DNA of 63,026 nt from Nocardia cyriacigeorgica. GTDB lineage: Bacteria; Actinomycetota; Actinomycetes; Mycobacteriales; Mycobacteriaceae. Position 1 is the stretch's first letter. Each line of letters opens with the position of its first letter. The notes beneath the pieces were generated by a model. That model saw nothing but the letters and a program-made list of their open reading frames with translations. It had not been told where the DNA came from and did no database searches. Positions 28,021-36,764 of the stretch are shown here, piece by piece. Both the position numbers and the translations under genes were made by a program. The DNA is taken from positions 1 to 63,026 of the forward strand of contig NZ_VBUT01000016.1 in the NCBI RefSeq assembly GCF_005863245.1, written 5' to 3'.

Positions 28021-29526
28021 GTGATCGTCGTCTCGGTTCTCATGGGTCTGCTCGCGCTCACGGTGCTCGGTGCGCTGCACTGGTATCTGTGGCGGCGGCT
28101 GGTCCGCGACACCACCCGGCCGGGGTCGGTGGGCTGGTGGTTCGGCACCGGCGTCATCGTCGCAGGCGCGGTCCTCATGGTCGCCGCATTGGTCGCGCAA
28201 TTCACCCGCGCGCCAATGGGTTTCGTCCGGCTGGTGTCGTGGCCGGGGTTCCTGTGGGCCGCGCTGATGATCTATCTGCTGATCGGGACGCTGGTCGGGG
28301 AGCTGCTGCGGCCGCTGGTGATGCGCTGGTACGACGGGGTGCGCGGGGACGGCGGGGTGTCGACGGGTGACACCGGGGCGCAGGTCGACGGCAGCGAGCA
28401 GCGAGGTGACCGAGGTGACGCTGGATCGCTGCACTCCGACTTGCCGCACACCGGGCCGCACGCGGGATCGCCACAGCTCACGACCAGGTTAGACGTGGCG
28501 CAGGCCGCGTCCGAAGACGGATCACCGCGCGCCGCGACCGAGCCGGAAACGCCCGGGGAGGTCGCCGGATCGCCACAGACCGCGGCCGGATCCGGTGCAC
28601 CGGGCTCGGCGATCGGCACCGCCTCCCAGCTCACTGCCGTGGCAGACCCGTCCGAGACCAGCACCGCGGCGGCCGCGCCCGTGTCGCGGCGGCTGTTCGT
28701 CTCGCGCGTGCTCGGTGGCGCCGTGGTGGCGGCCGCGGTCGGGACCGTCGGACTCGGCACTTACAACGTGCTCAGCGGTCCGGCCGTGAAACGGATGACG
28801 GTGCTGCTGCCCAAGCTGCCTCCCGAAGCCGACGGATTCCGGATCACGCTGGTCAGCGATCTGCATGTGGGCCCGGCGCTCGGCCGTTCGTTCACGCAGC
28901 GGGTGGTCGACACCGTCAACGGCACCGATCCGGATCTGATCGCCGTGGCGGGCGATCTCATCGACGGCAGGGTCGCCGACCTGCGCTCGACGGTCGCGCC
29001 GCTGGCCGAGCTGCGCTCGCGTCTGGGCACCTACTACGTCACCGGCAACCACGAGTACTACTCCGGCGCCGACGAATGGGTCGAGCACGTGCGGGAACTC
29101 GGCATGCGGGTGCTGATGAACAGTCGCGTCGAGCTGCCCGGATTCGATCTGGCCGGTGTGGACGACGTCGAAGGCGAGGCCGAGGGCCGCGGCCCCGATG
29201 TCGCGGCGGCGCTGGCGGGCCGCGACCCGGCGCGGGCCTGTGTGCTGCTGGCGCATCAGCCGGTCGTCATCCACGACGCCGTCGATCACGGCGTGGATCT
29301 GCAACTGTCCGGCCACACCCACGGCGGCCAGCTCTTTCCCGGCAACCTGATCGCCGATCTCGCCAATCCGACGTTGGCCGGGCTGGAACGCTACGGCGAC
29401 ACCCAGCTCTACGTCACCCGCGGCGCCGGCGCGTGGGGTCCGCCCGTGCGGGTGGCGGCGCCGTCGGATATCACCGTGCTGGAACTGCGCACCGTGCGGG
29501 ACCGGATCAGCGCGTCGCGTCGTTGA
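28021..29526 (+). CDS. Membrane-bound metallophosphoesterase with long linker
   Basis: A 501-residue protein. Three N-terminal membrane helices (VSVLMGLLALTVLGALHW; GTGVIVAGAVLMVAALVAQF; WPGFLWAALMIYLLIGTLVGELL) precede an acidic, Ser/Pro/Gly-rich linker of about 100 residues. A fourth hydrophobic helix follows (VLGGAVVAAAVGTVGL), then the calcineurin-like domain. Metal ligands are all present: SDLHVG (about 278), AGDLIDG, GNHEYY (about 341), LLAHQP and SGHTHGGQ (about 430). The GTG at 28021 follows GGAAAGG. The 3' end overlaps the convergent PapA-like gene by 20 bases. Confidence 0.88.
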   Translation: MIVVSVLMGLLALTVLGALHWYLWRRLVRDTTRPGSVGWWFGTGVIVAGAVLMVAALVAQFTRAPMGFVRLVSWPGFLWAALMIYLLIGTLVGELLRPLVMRWYDGVRGDGGVSTGDTGAQVDGSEQRGDRGDAGSLHSDLPHTGPHAGSPQLTTRLDVAQAASEDGSPRAATEPETPGEVAGSPQTAAGSGAPGSAIGTASQLTAVADPSETSTAAAAPVSRRLFVSRVLGGAVVAAAVGTVGLGTYNVLSGPAVKRMTVLLPKLPPEADGFRITLVSDLHVGPALGRSFTQRVVDTVNGTDPDLIAVAGDLIDGRVADLRSTVAPLAELRSRLGTYYVTGNHEYYSGADEWVEHVRELGMRVLMNSRVELPGFDLAGVDDVEGEAEGRGPDVAAALAGRDPARACVLLAHQPVVIHDAVDHGVDLQLSGHTHGGQLFPGNLIADLANPTLAGLERYGDTQLYVTRGAGAWGPPVRVAAPSDITVLELRTVRDRISASRR

Positions 29527-30730
29527 GCAGCGCGCCGATCCGCGCCAGGCGCGGCAGTTGTTCGTCGCGGAACGACGGCGGATGGTGCACTTCGACGCTC
29601 AGCTGATCATCGAAGGTGCTGATGATGATCGTTCCGCCGCCGGGTTGCGGTAGCCGCCGCCCGGTGCGGTCGCGTTTGGCGATCATGGTGGAGCGGAAAT
29701 CGGTGATGCGCAGGCCATCCGGGGTGACCAGGCGGGGAATGCGGCCCCAGTTGGTGGCGATCACGGTGCCCAGCGGAGTCGGTGGCATCTCCGGAATCTG
29801 CAATGGCGTTTGCTGGATGAACCCGGAATCCAGCCCCTCACGCAACGCGGCGCCGATGCCCCGGGCGAGCCCCACCAAACTGGGTTCGGTGCCCGGACTC
29901 GCCCGGTAGGAGGTGTAGCCGAGCACGTTGGTGGCGTCGGTGGCCCCGACCGTCGGACGCAACCGCCGCCGCAGATCGACCGAGTACGCGTAGTGCAGAC
30001 GATCGACCGGCACGCCACGCGTCGCGGCTTCGGTGAGCAGCAGCGCCGCCGACACCAGCCCGTGCACGGTGACGCCGGTGCGGTGGCCGAGGTCGATGAG
30101 CGCGGCGGTGGCGGCCTTGCTTAGCCGGCACCGGGTGGTGATGAGCGCGGGGTAGGGGTCGTCGGCCGCCGAGGTCTGGGCCGAGTGCGCAGGCGGCCGC
30201 GGCGTCGCGCCGGGCACCGGGCGTTTGACGATCCCGCGCTCGGACAGCAGCGTCTCCACCGACGCCGGATACGGCCGCTCCGGCACCACCGGCGCCCGCC
30301 CCGCCGCGGCCTCCCGATAGCAGCGCCACAGCTCGGCGAAGATCGACAGCGAATGCACGGCATCGGCGATGCTGTGGTGGGTCAGCAGCGTCACGCTCGC
30401 GTAATCACCGTCGCGCACCACACACAATGCGCACGCCGCCCGCCGCTGATCCGGGTCCGCGCCGGTCAGCAACTGTTCGGGCACGCCGTCGGCCACCGTG
30501 AGCCCGGGTGCGTCGCCGTCCGGGGCGAGCAGGACGTGACCGAGGTCGTCGACCGGCGCCAGCCGCGCACCGAGCATCGGATGCGCCCGCAGCACGGCAT
30601 CGAAGGCCACCGCGAGCGCACCCGGATCCAGCCGTCCGCGGACACGCGCCGAATATCCGACGAAAACCTCCGCGAATGCGAAAATTTGCTCACTCGGCGC
30701 CAAAGGACGCAAAACAGTGGCTGCGGTCAT
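29507..30730 (-). CDS. PapA-type acyltransferase (condensation-domain fold)
   Basis: A 407-residue protein of the phthiocerol dimycocerosyl transferase/PapA5-like group. The catalytic motif HHSIADA (H-H-x-x-x-D) lies at about residues 117-123. RTGVTVHGLVSAALLLTEA and the late PLGTVIATNWGRIPRL segment are typical of the fold. Such enzymes transfer acyl chains to alcohols in lipid assembly. No polyketide synthase is adjacent, so the acyl donor is unknown. The final Gly of the usual HHxxxDG is replaced by Ala. Confidence 0.85.
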   Translation of the reverse strand: MTAATVLRPLAPSEQIFAFAEVFVGYSARVRGRLDPGALAVAFDAVLRAHPMLGARLAPVDDLGHVLLAPDGDAPGLTVADGVPEQLLTGADPDQRRAACALCVVRDGDYASVTLLTHHSIADAVHSLSIFAELWRCYREAAAGRAPVVPERPYPASVETLLSERGIVKRPVPGATPRPPAHSAQTSAADDPYPALITTRCRLSKAATAALIDLGHRTGVTVHGLVSAALLLTEAATRGVPVDRLHYAYSVDLRRRLRPTVGATDATNVLGYTSYRASPGTEPSLVGLARGIGAALREGLDSGFIQQTPLQIPEMPPTPLGTVIATNWGRIPRLVTPDGLRITDFRSTMIAKRDRTGRRLPQPGGGTIIISTFDDQLSVEVHHPPSFRDEQLPRLARIGALLNDATR

Positions 30731-30843
30731 ATCAATGCCTTCCCCGGTGACCTGCTGTGAGACTATCCCAAAACCCTGGTGCCGCCGGGAATTTCATGGC
30801 CGCGATACAGTCACATCGGGGTCGATCGACGGCTCGTGTATCG

Positions 30844-30862
30844 TTTGGTTAGGTAAACCTAA
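30844..30862 (+). promoter_or_regulatory. IdeR/DtxR iron box
   Basis: TTTGGTTAGGTAAACCTAA agrees with the IdeR consensus TTAGGTTAGGCTAACCTAA at 16 of 19 positions and contains the symmetric arms GTTAGGT and ACCTAAC. It ends 18 bases before the ATG of the siderophore-interacting protein gene. Confidence 0.85.
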
Positions 30863-30880
30863 CTCGCCGAGGGAGGCTGG

Positions 30881-31663
30881 ATGGCCAGGAAGCGCACGAC
30901 CTTGACCGTGGTCGAGACCGAGCGGATCGGCCCGCATTTCGTCCGGGTCCATCTCGGCGACCCCGGATTCGATGATTTCACCCCGATCGAATTCACCGAC
31001 GCCTACGTCAAGCTGCTCTTCGACCGCCCCGACGGCGAAGTGGCGCGCACCTACACCGTGCGCTCGGTCGACCCGATCGCCCGCCGCATCGCGATCGACT
31101 TCGTGGTACACGGCGACGAGGGCATCGCGGGCCCGTGGGCGGCGAATGTGACTGTGGGCGAACAGATCACGATGTTCGGCCCGAGTGGCGCCTATGCCCC
31201 GCGCGCCGATGCCGACTGGCATCTGCTCGCCGGCGACGAATCCGCCCTGCCCGCCATCTCGGCGGCCGTGGAGGCGCTGCCCGACGGCGCCATCGCCAAG
31301 GTGTTCGTCGAGGTCGCCGACGCCGCCGACGAGATCGCCTTCAACTCCAAGGCCCAGCTCGAGGTGCACTGGATCCACCGCGGCGGCGCGGCGCACGAGG
31401 TCGGCGAGGAGCTGGCCGGCGACAATGCCCCGATCATCGCCACGGTCCGCGACGCCGAATGGCTGCCCGGCCAGGCCGGTGTGTTCATCCACGGCGAGGC
31501 GCAGGCGGTCATGCACAACCTGCGCCGCTACATCCGTAAGGAACGCGGGGTGCCCGCCGAGTTCGCCTCGATCTCCGGCTATTGGCGGCGGGGCCGCACC
31601 GAAGAGAGCTTCCGGGTCTGGAAACGCGAACTCGCCGCCGCCGAGTCCGGGGACAACGCCTGA
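30881..31663 (+). CDS. Siderophore-interacting protein (ViuB/YqjH-type ferric reductase)
   Basis: A 260-residue cytosolic flavoprotein that releases iron from ferric siderophores using NAD(P)H. The FAD motif is RTYTVRSVDP with the following FVVHGDEGIAGPWA. The C-terminal half shows LLAGDESALPAISAAVEAL and FIHGEAQAVMHNLRRYI, then SGYWRRGRTEESFR, the family ending. GGGAGG lies 5-10 bases before the ATG. The IdeR box directly upstream predicts iron repression. It abuts a convergent M50-like gene. Confidence 0.93.
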   Translation: MARKRTTLTVVETERIGPHFVRVHLGDPGFDDFTPIEFTDAYVKLLFDRPDGEVARTYTVRSVDPIARRIAIDFVVHGDEGIAGPWAANVTVGEQITMFGPSGAYAPRADADWHLLAGDESALPAISAAVEALPDGAIAKVFVEVADAADEIAFNSKAQLEVHWIHRGGAAHEVGEELAGDNAPIIATVRDAEWLPGQAGVFIHGEAQAVMHNLRRYIRKERGVPAEFASISGYWRRGRTEESFRVWKRELAAAESGDNA

Positions 31664-32446
31664 TCAACCGGCAAGGCAGGTGCCCTCCGACAGCACCGGC
31701 ACGCAGATGCCCGCCGTCGCCGACAGCAGCAAGCCCGCGCCGAGTGCGAGCGCGCCGAGGCTGATCGCCGCGAACACCAGCACCCACAGCAGCCCGGGCA
31801 GCCTGGTCAGGCGCGCGAGCTGATCGGCGTCGGTGGTCAGCTCGGCCGACCGGCGCCCGGACCGGGTGCGCTGCAATTCGATGACGGGCCTGATTCCCGC
31901 CAGCAACAGCAACCAGGTCGCCAGATAGGCGAAACCGGCTTGCAGGGTGTCCGAGCCGAACCAGGACACGCCGAAAACCAGTGCGCCGGTGAGGAATACC
32001 GAGACGACGCCGTAGACGTTGCGCACCATGATCAGCATCGCGGCCAGTGCGGCGATCGCGATCCACAGCATGAGCGTGATCCGATTCGCGCCCAGCAGGG
32101 CGGCGAAGCCGAGGCCGAGCAGGGCCGGCGCCGGATATCCCGCGAGCGCGGTGCAGATCATGCCGAGGCCGTAGGGCTTGCCGCTCGAGACCGTTAGCCC
32201 GGACGTATCCGAGTGCAGGGTGATGCTGGTGAGCCTGCGTCCGGTCAGCAGGGCGACCAGTGCGTGCCCGCCTTCGTGGGCGATCGTCACCACATTGCGC
32301 GTCAGCCGCCACAGCGGCCCGTATCCCACCAGAACCAGCGCCACCGCGGCGGCGCCGAGCACCAACCACGACGGCGGGGCCGCCTGCGTCGTCGTCAATC
32401 GATCCGCGATCGAGCTGCCACGGTCGACCAATTCGGCTGTATCCAC
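31664..32446 (-). CDS. M50B-like membrane zinc metallopeptidase
   Basis: A 260-residue membrane protein with about six hydrophobic segments. The metal motif HEGGH (VVTIAHEGGHALVALLTGRRLTSITLH) matches HExxH in the peptidase M50B-like family. The protein has the size of that family and no PDZ domain. The stop is immediately next to the stop of the convergent siderophore-interacting protein gene. Actual proteolysis is unproven for this group. Confidence 0.85.
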   Translation of the reverse strand: MDTAELVDRGSSIADRLTTTQAAPPSWLVLGAAAVALVLVGYGPLWRLTRNVVTIAHEGGHALVALLTGRRLTSITLHSDTSGLTVSSGKPYGLGMICTALAGYPAPALLGLGFAALLGANRITLMLWIAIAALAAMLIMVRNVYGVVSVFLTGALVFGVSWFGSDTLQAGFAYLATWLLLLAGIRPVIELQRTRSGRRSAELTTDADQLARLTRLPGLLWVLVFAAISLGALALGAGLLLSATAGICVPVLSEGTCLAG

Positions 32447-32674
32447 CGCCGCACCCTAATCGAGACGGCCGATCGTCGCAGCACGCCCGCGACCGAACTG
32501 CGGGCGGTTGCCCCACTGTCGCCGCCACGAACCGAGATATGTGTGAATGGGACGTTTCACAATTCCGTGGTGCGTCGATTCGGCGGATTGCCGAAGTACG
32601 GAGGATGTGACCGGTTCGCCCGATAGACCGGGATACGTTCGAGGTGTCGGTGGTGGTTCGGTGGAGGGAATGCG

Positions 32675-33067
32675 ATGAGTGAGGATGTCCCGTACGACAC
32701 GGCGGCGCGGGACTCCCCGGTGGCGCGGCGCGCGGAAAGCGATTTCGGCACCGCGCTCGGACTCGGTCTCGATATGGCGTTGGTGCTGCTCGACGACTCG
32801 GATCCGTCCTCGCGGCGGGTGATGGCCCGGCTGGAGCGGGCCGCCGCGCGCTGCGCCAGGGAGCAGGTGCCGCTGGAAGCGATCCAGCACGTCATCCACG
32901 ACAGCGTCAAGACCGGGCTCGGTCTCGGCGATCCGGGCCGTCGGCGGCTCGGGTTCGGGATGGGTGGCAGCGACGAATGCCTCATCGTCGATCTGCTCGA
33001 CACGTTGACCTCGGCGGTCTCGCGCGCCTACGTGGCACAGCTGCGCTCGGCGCCCGGTTCCGTGTGA
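32675..33067 (+). CDS. Stand-alone copy of the PucR-type regulator sensor domain
   Basis: A 130-residue protein without a DNA-binding domain. Its residues 27-125 align with residues about 45-150 of the PucR-type regulator encoded convergently 29 bases away. Shared features are the L.RLE.AA..ARE.VP...I.H.IH pattern (MARLERAAARCAREQVPLEAIQ against RRLENAAAGWAREGVPIDTIH) and LLDTLTSAVSRAYVAQLR against MLDRMTSAISMAYVRELR. It may dimerise with the full regulator or bind the same signal. A good ribosome site (GGAGGGAATGCG) precedes the ATG. Confidence 0.75.
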   Translation: MSEDVPYDTAARDSPVARRAESDFGTALGLGLDMALVLLDDSDPSSRRVMARLERAAARCAREQVPLEAIQHVIHDSVKTGLGLGDPGRRRLGFGMGGSDECLIVDLLDTLTSAVSRAYVAQLRSAPGSV

Positions 33068-33095
33068 GGCGGGCGCAGGCAGTGTTCGCCGGATG

Positions 33096-34316
33096 TCAGG
33101 ACGAACGGTAGGTGCGCGCGACCAGCGCCGACCGCAGGTACCACAGACCGGAGGGCTGGGTCGGGTCGAAGCCGGTGAGCTGTGCGATCCGCTTGAGCCG
33201 GTAGTCGATGGTGTTGGTGTGGATGTGCATGACCCTGGCGGTGCGCTGCCGGTTGAGGTTGTTGGAGATATGGCGTTGCAGCGTCTCCAGCAGTTCCGGG
33301 TGGTCGTCGAGCGGGTCGAGCAGCGAGCCGAGATACTCACGGCCCGGCCCCGGTCTGGTCAGCTGATACTCCAGCGCCATATCGTCGAAGCGGTACAGCC
33401 CGCGCACGCAGCGCAGCCGCTGCACCATATCCAGCAGTTCATGAGCCTGGTCGGCGGCGCCGGGAATCTTGTCGGTGGGCGATTCCACCACCGCCGCGGT
33501 GATGGGCACCTGCGCGGCGCGCGAGAGCTGGGTGACGAGTTCGTCGAGTTCGTCGTCGGCGAAGGTCGCGCTCGGGATGAGGATGGTGCCGCCGTCCACG
33601 CTCAGCAGCGACAGCGCCCGTTCCCCGCAGCGGGTGGCCAGCTCCGCCTGCACCCGGCGCAGTTTGCGCCGCGCCACCACCTTGCCGTCCAGGGTCGGGT
33701 CGGCCTCGTCGGGATGGGCGGGGATCGCCATGGCCAGCACGGTGTAGGACTCGGCGATCTCGATCCCGCATTCGCGGGCCATCGTCGAGGTGCTGTGCCC
33801 GCCCAGCAGCGCGGAGGTGAGCGTGTGCACCGCGGTGTGGTGCTCGCTGACGACCGCGCGCAGCTCGCGCACATACGCCATGGAGATCGCCGAGGTCATC
33901 CGGTCCAGCATCTCCACCACCAGCTTGGCGCCGTCGACCAGGTTGGAGTAGTCGGTGACCGAGGCGTTCGACACCACCAGGTCGAAGCCCAGCTTGAAGC
34001 CCTCGTGGATGGCGTGGTGGATGGTGTCGATCGGCACGCCCTCACGCGCCCAGCCGGCCGCGGCGTTCTCCAGGCGCCGGGTCTTCTCCGGGATATCTCG
34101 CCCGTCGAGCATGCTCACGGCCAGCTCGAGACAGACCCGGGTGATCGTGGTGACGTCGCCGTAGATGGCGTCGCCGGGCAAGGTGCCGCAGGGCACCACG
34201 TTCTCCACGAAATGGCCGACCATCTGCCGCGATAGGCTGCGAACGTCCTGCAGGGGCGCCGACATCGGCTGCCCGGAAACCGTGAGTGCTGCTCGCATCG
34301 CGCTGTCGACGGCCAT
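33096..34316 (-). CDS. PucR/CdaR-type transcriptional regulator with RsbRD-like N-terminus
   Basis: A 406-residue regulator. An N-terminal helical domain (about 20-150) is followed by a GGDEF-like middle domain (LAMAIPAHPDEAD onward) and a C-terminal PucR helix-turn-helix (LLETLQRHISNNLNRQRTARVMHIHTNTIDYRLKRIAQLTG). GGAG lies 6 bases before the chosen ATG. This family controls catabolic or stress genes in response to small molecules. The neighbour at 32675-33067 is a stand-alone copy of its N-terminal domain. The target is unknown. Confidence 0.88.
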   Translation of the reverse strand: MAVDSAMRAALTVSGQPMSAPLQDVRSLSRQMVGHFVENVVPCGTLPGDAIYGDVTTITRVCLELAVSMLDGRDIPEKTRRLENAAAGWAREGVPIDTIHHAIHEGFKLGFDLVVSNASVTDYSNLVDGAKLVVEMLDRMTSAISMAYVRELRAVVSEHHTAVHTLTSALLGGHSTSTMARECGIEIAESYTVLAMAIPAHPDEADPTLDGKVVARRKLRRVQAELATRCGERALSLLSVDGGTILIPSATFADDELDELVTQLSRAAQVPITAAVVESPTDKIPGAADQAHELLDMVQRLRCVRGLYRFDDMALEYQLTRPGPGREYLGSLLDPLDDHPELLETLQRHISNNLNRQRTARVMHIHTNTIDYRLKRIAQLTGFDPTQPSGLWYLRSALVARTYRSS

Positions 34317-34479
34317 GGTGACTCCTTCTACCCCCCGATTGCGACTGTGCGGTAATACGCTAGCCAGCCCGTCACCGCAACCGGGGAGTTTTCCGAGTGG
34401 ATTGGGCGGGCGCGGGTCTGTGAACGACATTGTTTGTGAGCGATCACAGCTGAATTCTTCCTGGTGGCACCGAACGCGC

Positions 34480-34977
34480 TCAGCCGGGTAGGCCGGGCGC
34501 GAGGACCGTGGTGATGTGCTCGACCGTGGTGCAGCTCGGCTCGCCCGCGGGATCGGCGCTGCGATCCACCCGGATCCGCACCACCCCGCCACCGGCGGTG
34601 CCCAGTGCCAGCGAGCAGTTGGTGTCCTGGCCGTCGCCGGACTGGTGGAAGCGCAGGGCGGGCCGGTTGGCGACGGTGGTGTCGGTGGCATCGGCGATGC
34701 CGGGCTCCTCGCGCAGTTGCGTGAGTTCGGTGTCGTCGGCGAATTGGATGCGCACGGCGGCGTCGGCGCTGCTCCACCCGCAGCCGGTCCAGGTGTCGTC
34801 GGCGCCGACGGCCACATCCTTGCGTTTGGACGCGGGGGAGAACCCGGCCTCGGTGATCAGCTGATCGGAGAGCGTGCACGGATCCCACGACGGGGCCGCC
34901 GGAGTCTCGGCGTCCCCGGAACCGCATCCGGTCACCAGGATGCCCGCGCTGATCACTACCGCCGCCAGTCGAATCAT
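34480..34977 (-). CDS. DUF3558 lipoprotein
   Basis: A 165-residue secreted lipoprotein. The signal MIRLAAVVISAGILVTGC has lipobox VTGC with Cys 18. The mature part shows DPCTLSDQLITEAGF and CGWSSADAAVRIQF, the DUF3558 pattern common in Nocardia and other actinobacteria, with paired cysteines. The ATG at 34977 is chosen because the signal peptide begins there. Function unknown. Confidence 0.85.
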   Translation of the reverse strand: MIRLAAVVISAGILVTGCGSGDAETPAAPSWDPCTLSDQLITEAGFSPASKRKDVAVGADDTWTGCGWSSADAAVRIQFADDTELTQLREEPGIADATDTTVANRPALRFHQSGDGQDTNCSLALGTAGGGVVRIRVDRSADPAGEPSCTTVEHITTVLAPGLPG

Positions 34978-35432
34978 GGCGCGGATGCTAGCGAGATCGG
35001 AGCCTCGCGCACACGTCTGTTGTGCCGGTTCACAGGCATCGGCGCGATGAGATTGATCCTGCAACAAAGGATGCGCCGGACACCGCGACGCCGGCGACCG
35101 ACGGCAACGCGTCGCCGCCAACCTGAGCCGAACGCCGCCCACCACGTGCGGTGGTCGGCGTTCGCGCAGTCCTGCTGATCTGGGAGGAGAAAGCTCAGTA
35201 CTGCGTTCCGGCAGCGATCGCCCTCGGCAGGAGGTGCCGACGCTGTCGCGTCGGTTGATGTCGAGCGCAGCGGCCCTGTTCAGCGACTCGGGTGGCCCAC
35301 CGAAGGCCCCCGGGCTCACGGATCGTGCTATGGAGGAGCACCGGCAGAACACGCGCGGCGCGGTGGCCCGGCCGACCTGGCTATCAGCGAGGTCGGCGGG
35401 ACCATCGTGCGACGCGGACGCTCGGGCATTCC
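34978..35432. other. Intergenic region without a supported gene
   Basis: This 455-base region lies between two minus-strand genes. It contains one strong stem-loop (35130-35163). Open frames present here lack ribosome sites and recognisable domains. Confidence 0.45.
35130..35163 (-). terminator. Stem-loop, possible terminator
   Basis: GAACGCCG and CGGCGTTC, extended by CCACC and GGTGG, form a hairpin of 14 positions with one mismatch. It lies about 270 bases after the stop of the DoxX-repeat gene on the minus strand. No T run follows. Confidence 0.4.
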
Positions 35433-36536
35433 CTACCGCGATTTACGCCAGAACCCGCGCTTCGGTTCCACCTGGTCCCGTGCGGATTCGGCCGCCCGGG
35501 CGCTGGTGTCGGCCAGGTGCGCGCTCTGTTCGCGGGCGGCCGCGGCGAGTTCGGCGGCGCGCTGCCGGGCGAGTTCGGCCCATTCCGCACCGCGGTGCTT
35601 GGCGACATCGGCGAACTCGGCTCCACGATGCTTGGCCACATCGGCGAATTCCGCACCGCGGTGCTTGGCGACGTCGGCGAGTTCGGCGCTGCGCGCTTTG
35701 GCGAGTTCGGCCCATTCCGGTCCGTGCTGCTGAGCGGTCTCGGCGAGGGTCGCGCCGCGCTGTTTGGCCGCCTCGGCCAGCACGGGTCCGCGTTGCTGGG
35801 CGGTTTCGGCCAGGACCGCGCCGCGCTGCTGGGCGGTTTCGGCCAATGCGGCACCACGGTGTTTGGCGGCTTCGGCGAGTTCGGCGCCACGGTGCTTGGC
35901 CGCCTCGGCCAGCACGGGGCCGCGTTCCTGCGCCGTTTCGGCCAGAGCCGCACCCTTGCTCGCGGCGACACCGGCGAGCTCGCGACTGCGCTCGGCCGCG
36001 TGCTGGAGCTGTTGGCGCAGGGCGTCGCCGGTGCCGTCCTGCGACGACGCACCGAACGGCAGTGCCGCGCTCACCGCGGCCGCCGCGCCCTTGGCCGCGC
36101 GCCGCCCCCGCCAGCCCAGCGACGGTTTGCCCTCGGTATCGGCGCTGGCGATCATGAGCCCGCCGAGCAGACTCACGTCCTTGAGGAACGCGGTGCGTTT
36201 GGCGGCTCTGCGCTCGGGATCGGATTCGGCCCAGAAGTCCTGCTGGGTGAGGGTGGCCGGGACGACGGTCGCGGCCAGGGCCAGCGCAGCCAGCCGCGGA
36301 GCCTTGCCGAGCGCGAGCATCGCCCCACCGGCGACCTGGGTCACCGCGGTGGCCTTGACCAGCAGGTCGGGATTGCTCGGCAGCTTCTCGGCCACGTCCG
36401 ACGGCAGCTTCTCATGCCCCTGCTGCACCACCGCCGATGCCGTTTTCACCCGGGGCTCCGGATGCATGAGGGTGTCGACGCCGTCCACGACGAAAGCACT
36501 CGCCAGCAATGGTCGGGCGAGCCTGCGGATCAGCAT
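35433..36536 (-). CDS. DoxX-like membrane protein with a 14-fold 11-residue repeat tail
   Basis: A 367-residue protein. Residues 1-130 form a DoxX-type membrane domain (MLIRRLARPLLASAFVVDGVDTLMHPEPRV; QVAGGAMLALGKAPRLAALALAATVVPATL; FLKDVSLLGGLMIASAD). Residues 191-344 are fourteen tandem copies of an 11-residue unit close to AKHRGAELAEA, with R/K at position 4, G/A at 5-6 and L/F/W at 8. An 11-residue period predicts one very long amphipathic helix or right-handed coiled coil, as in LEA and apolipoprotein-like proteins. The tail ends with a basic RGFWRKSR. Confidence 0.82.
   Translation of the reverse strand: MLIRRLARPLLASAFVVDGVDTLMHPEPRVKTASAVVQQGHEKLPSDVAEKLPSNPDLLVKATAVTQVAGGAMLALGKAPRLAALALAATVVPATLTQQDFWAESDPERRAAKRTAFLKDVSLLGGLMIASADTEGKPSLGWRGRRAAKGAAAAVSAALPFGASSQDGTGDALRQQLQHAAERSRELAGVAASKGAALAETAQERGPVLAEAAKHRGAELAEAAKHRGAALAETAQQRGAVLAETAQQRGPVLAEAAKQRGATLAETAQQHGPEWAELAKARSAELADVAKHRGAEFADVAKHRGAEFADVAKHRGAEWAELARQRAAELAAAAREQSAHLADTSARAAESARDQVEPKRGFWRKSR
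35505..35966 (-). repeat. 14 tandem 33-base units encoding an 11-residue repeat
   Basis: The units encode variants of AKHRGAELAEA. Two adjacent copies are identical at the protein level (AKHRGAEFADV twice), which points to recent duplication within an older array. Confidence 0.85.
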
Positions 36537-36764
36537 GATGGGAACCCCTTTCCTCGGGAGTCTCGATCGTGACGTGATGGTCGTGCGGTCGAACTCTGGC
36601 GAAGCCGCGGCAATGGGTCGTCGCGGACCGGTGAGGGGCCAGGCCGACATCGTCGTCGGCCCGCCCACCAGGTGTTTCCGACCGTACCACCGCGTATACC
36701 CGCTATGACCGAGGTGAATCGGGGCGCGCGGAGAGTTGCCCTCAGCCGAAGCGGCTCGGGCTCA

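Noticed and set aside
35234..36708. Plus-strand open frames over the repeat region
   Set aside because: They are mirror readings of the 33-base repeats; the minus-strand frame has the DoxX membrane domain and a plausible start.
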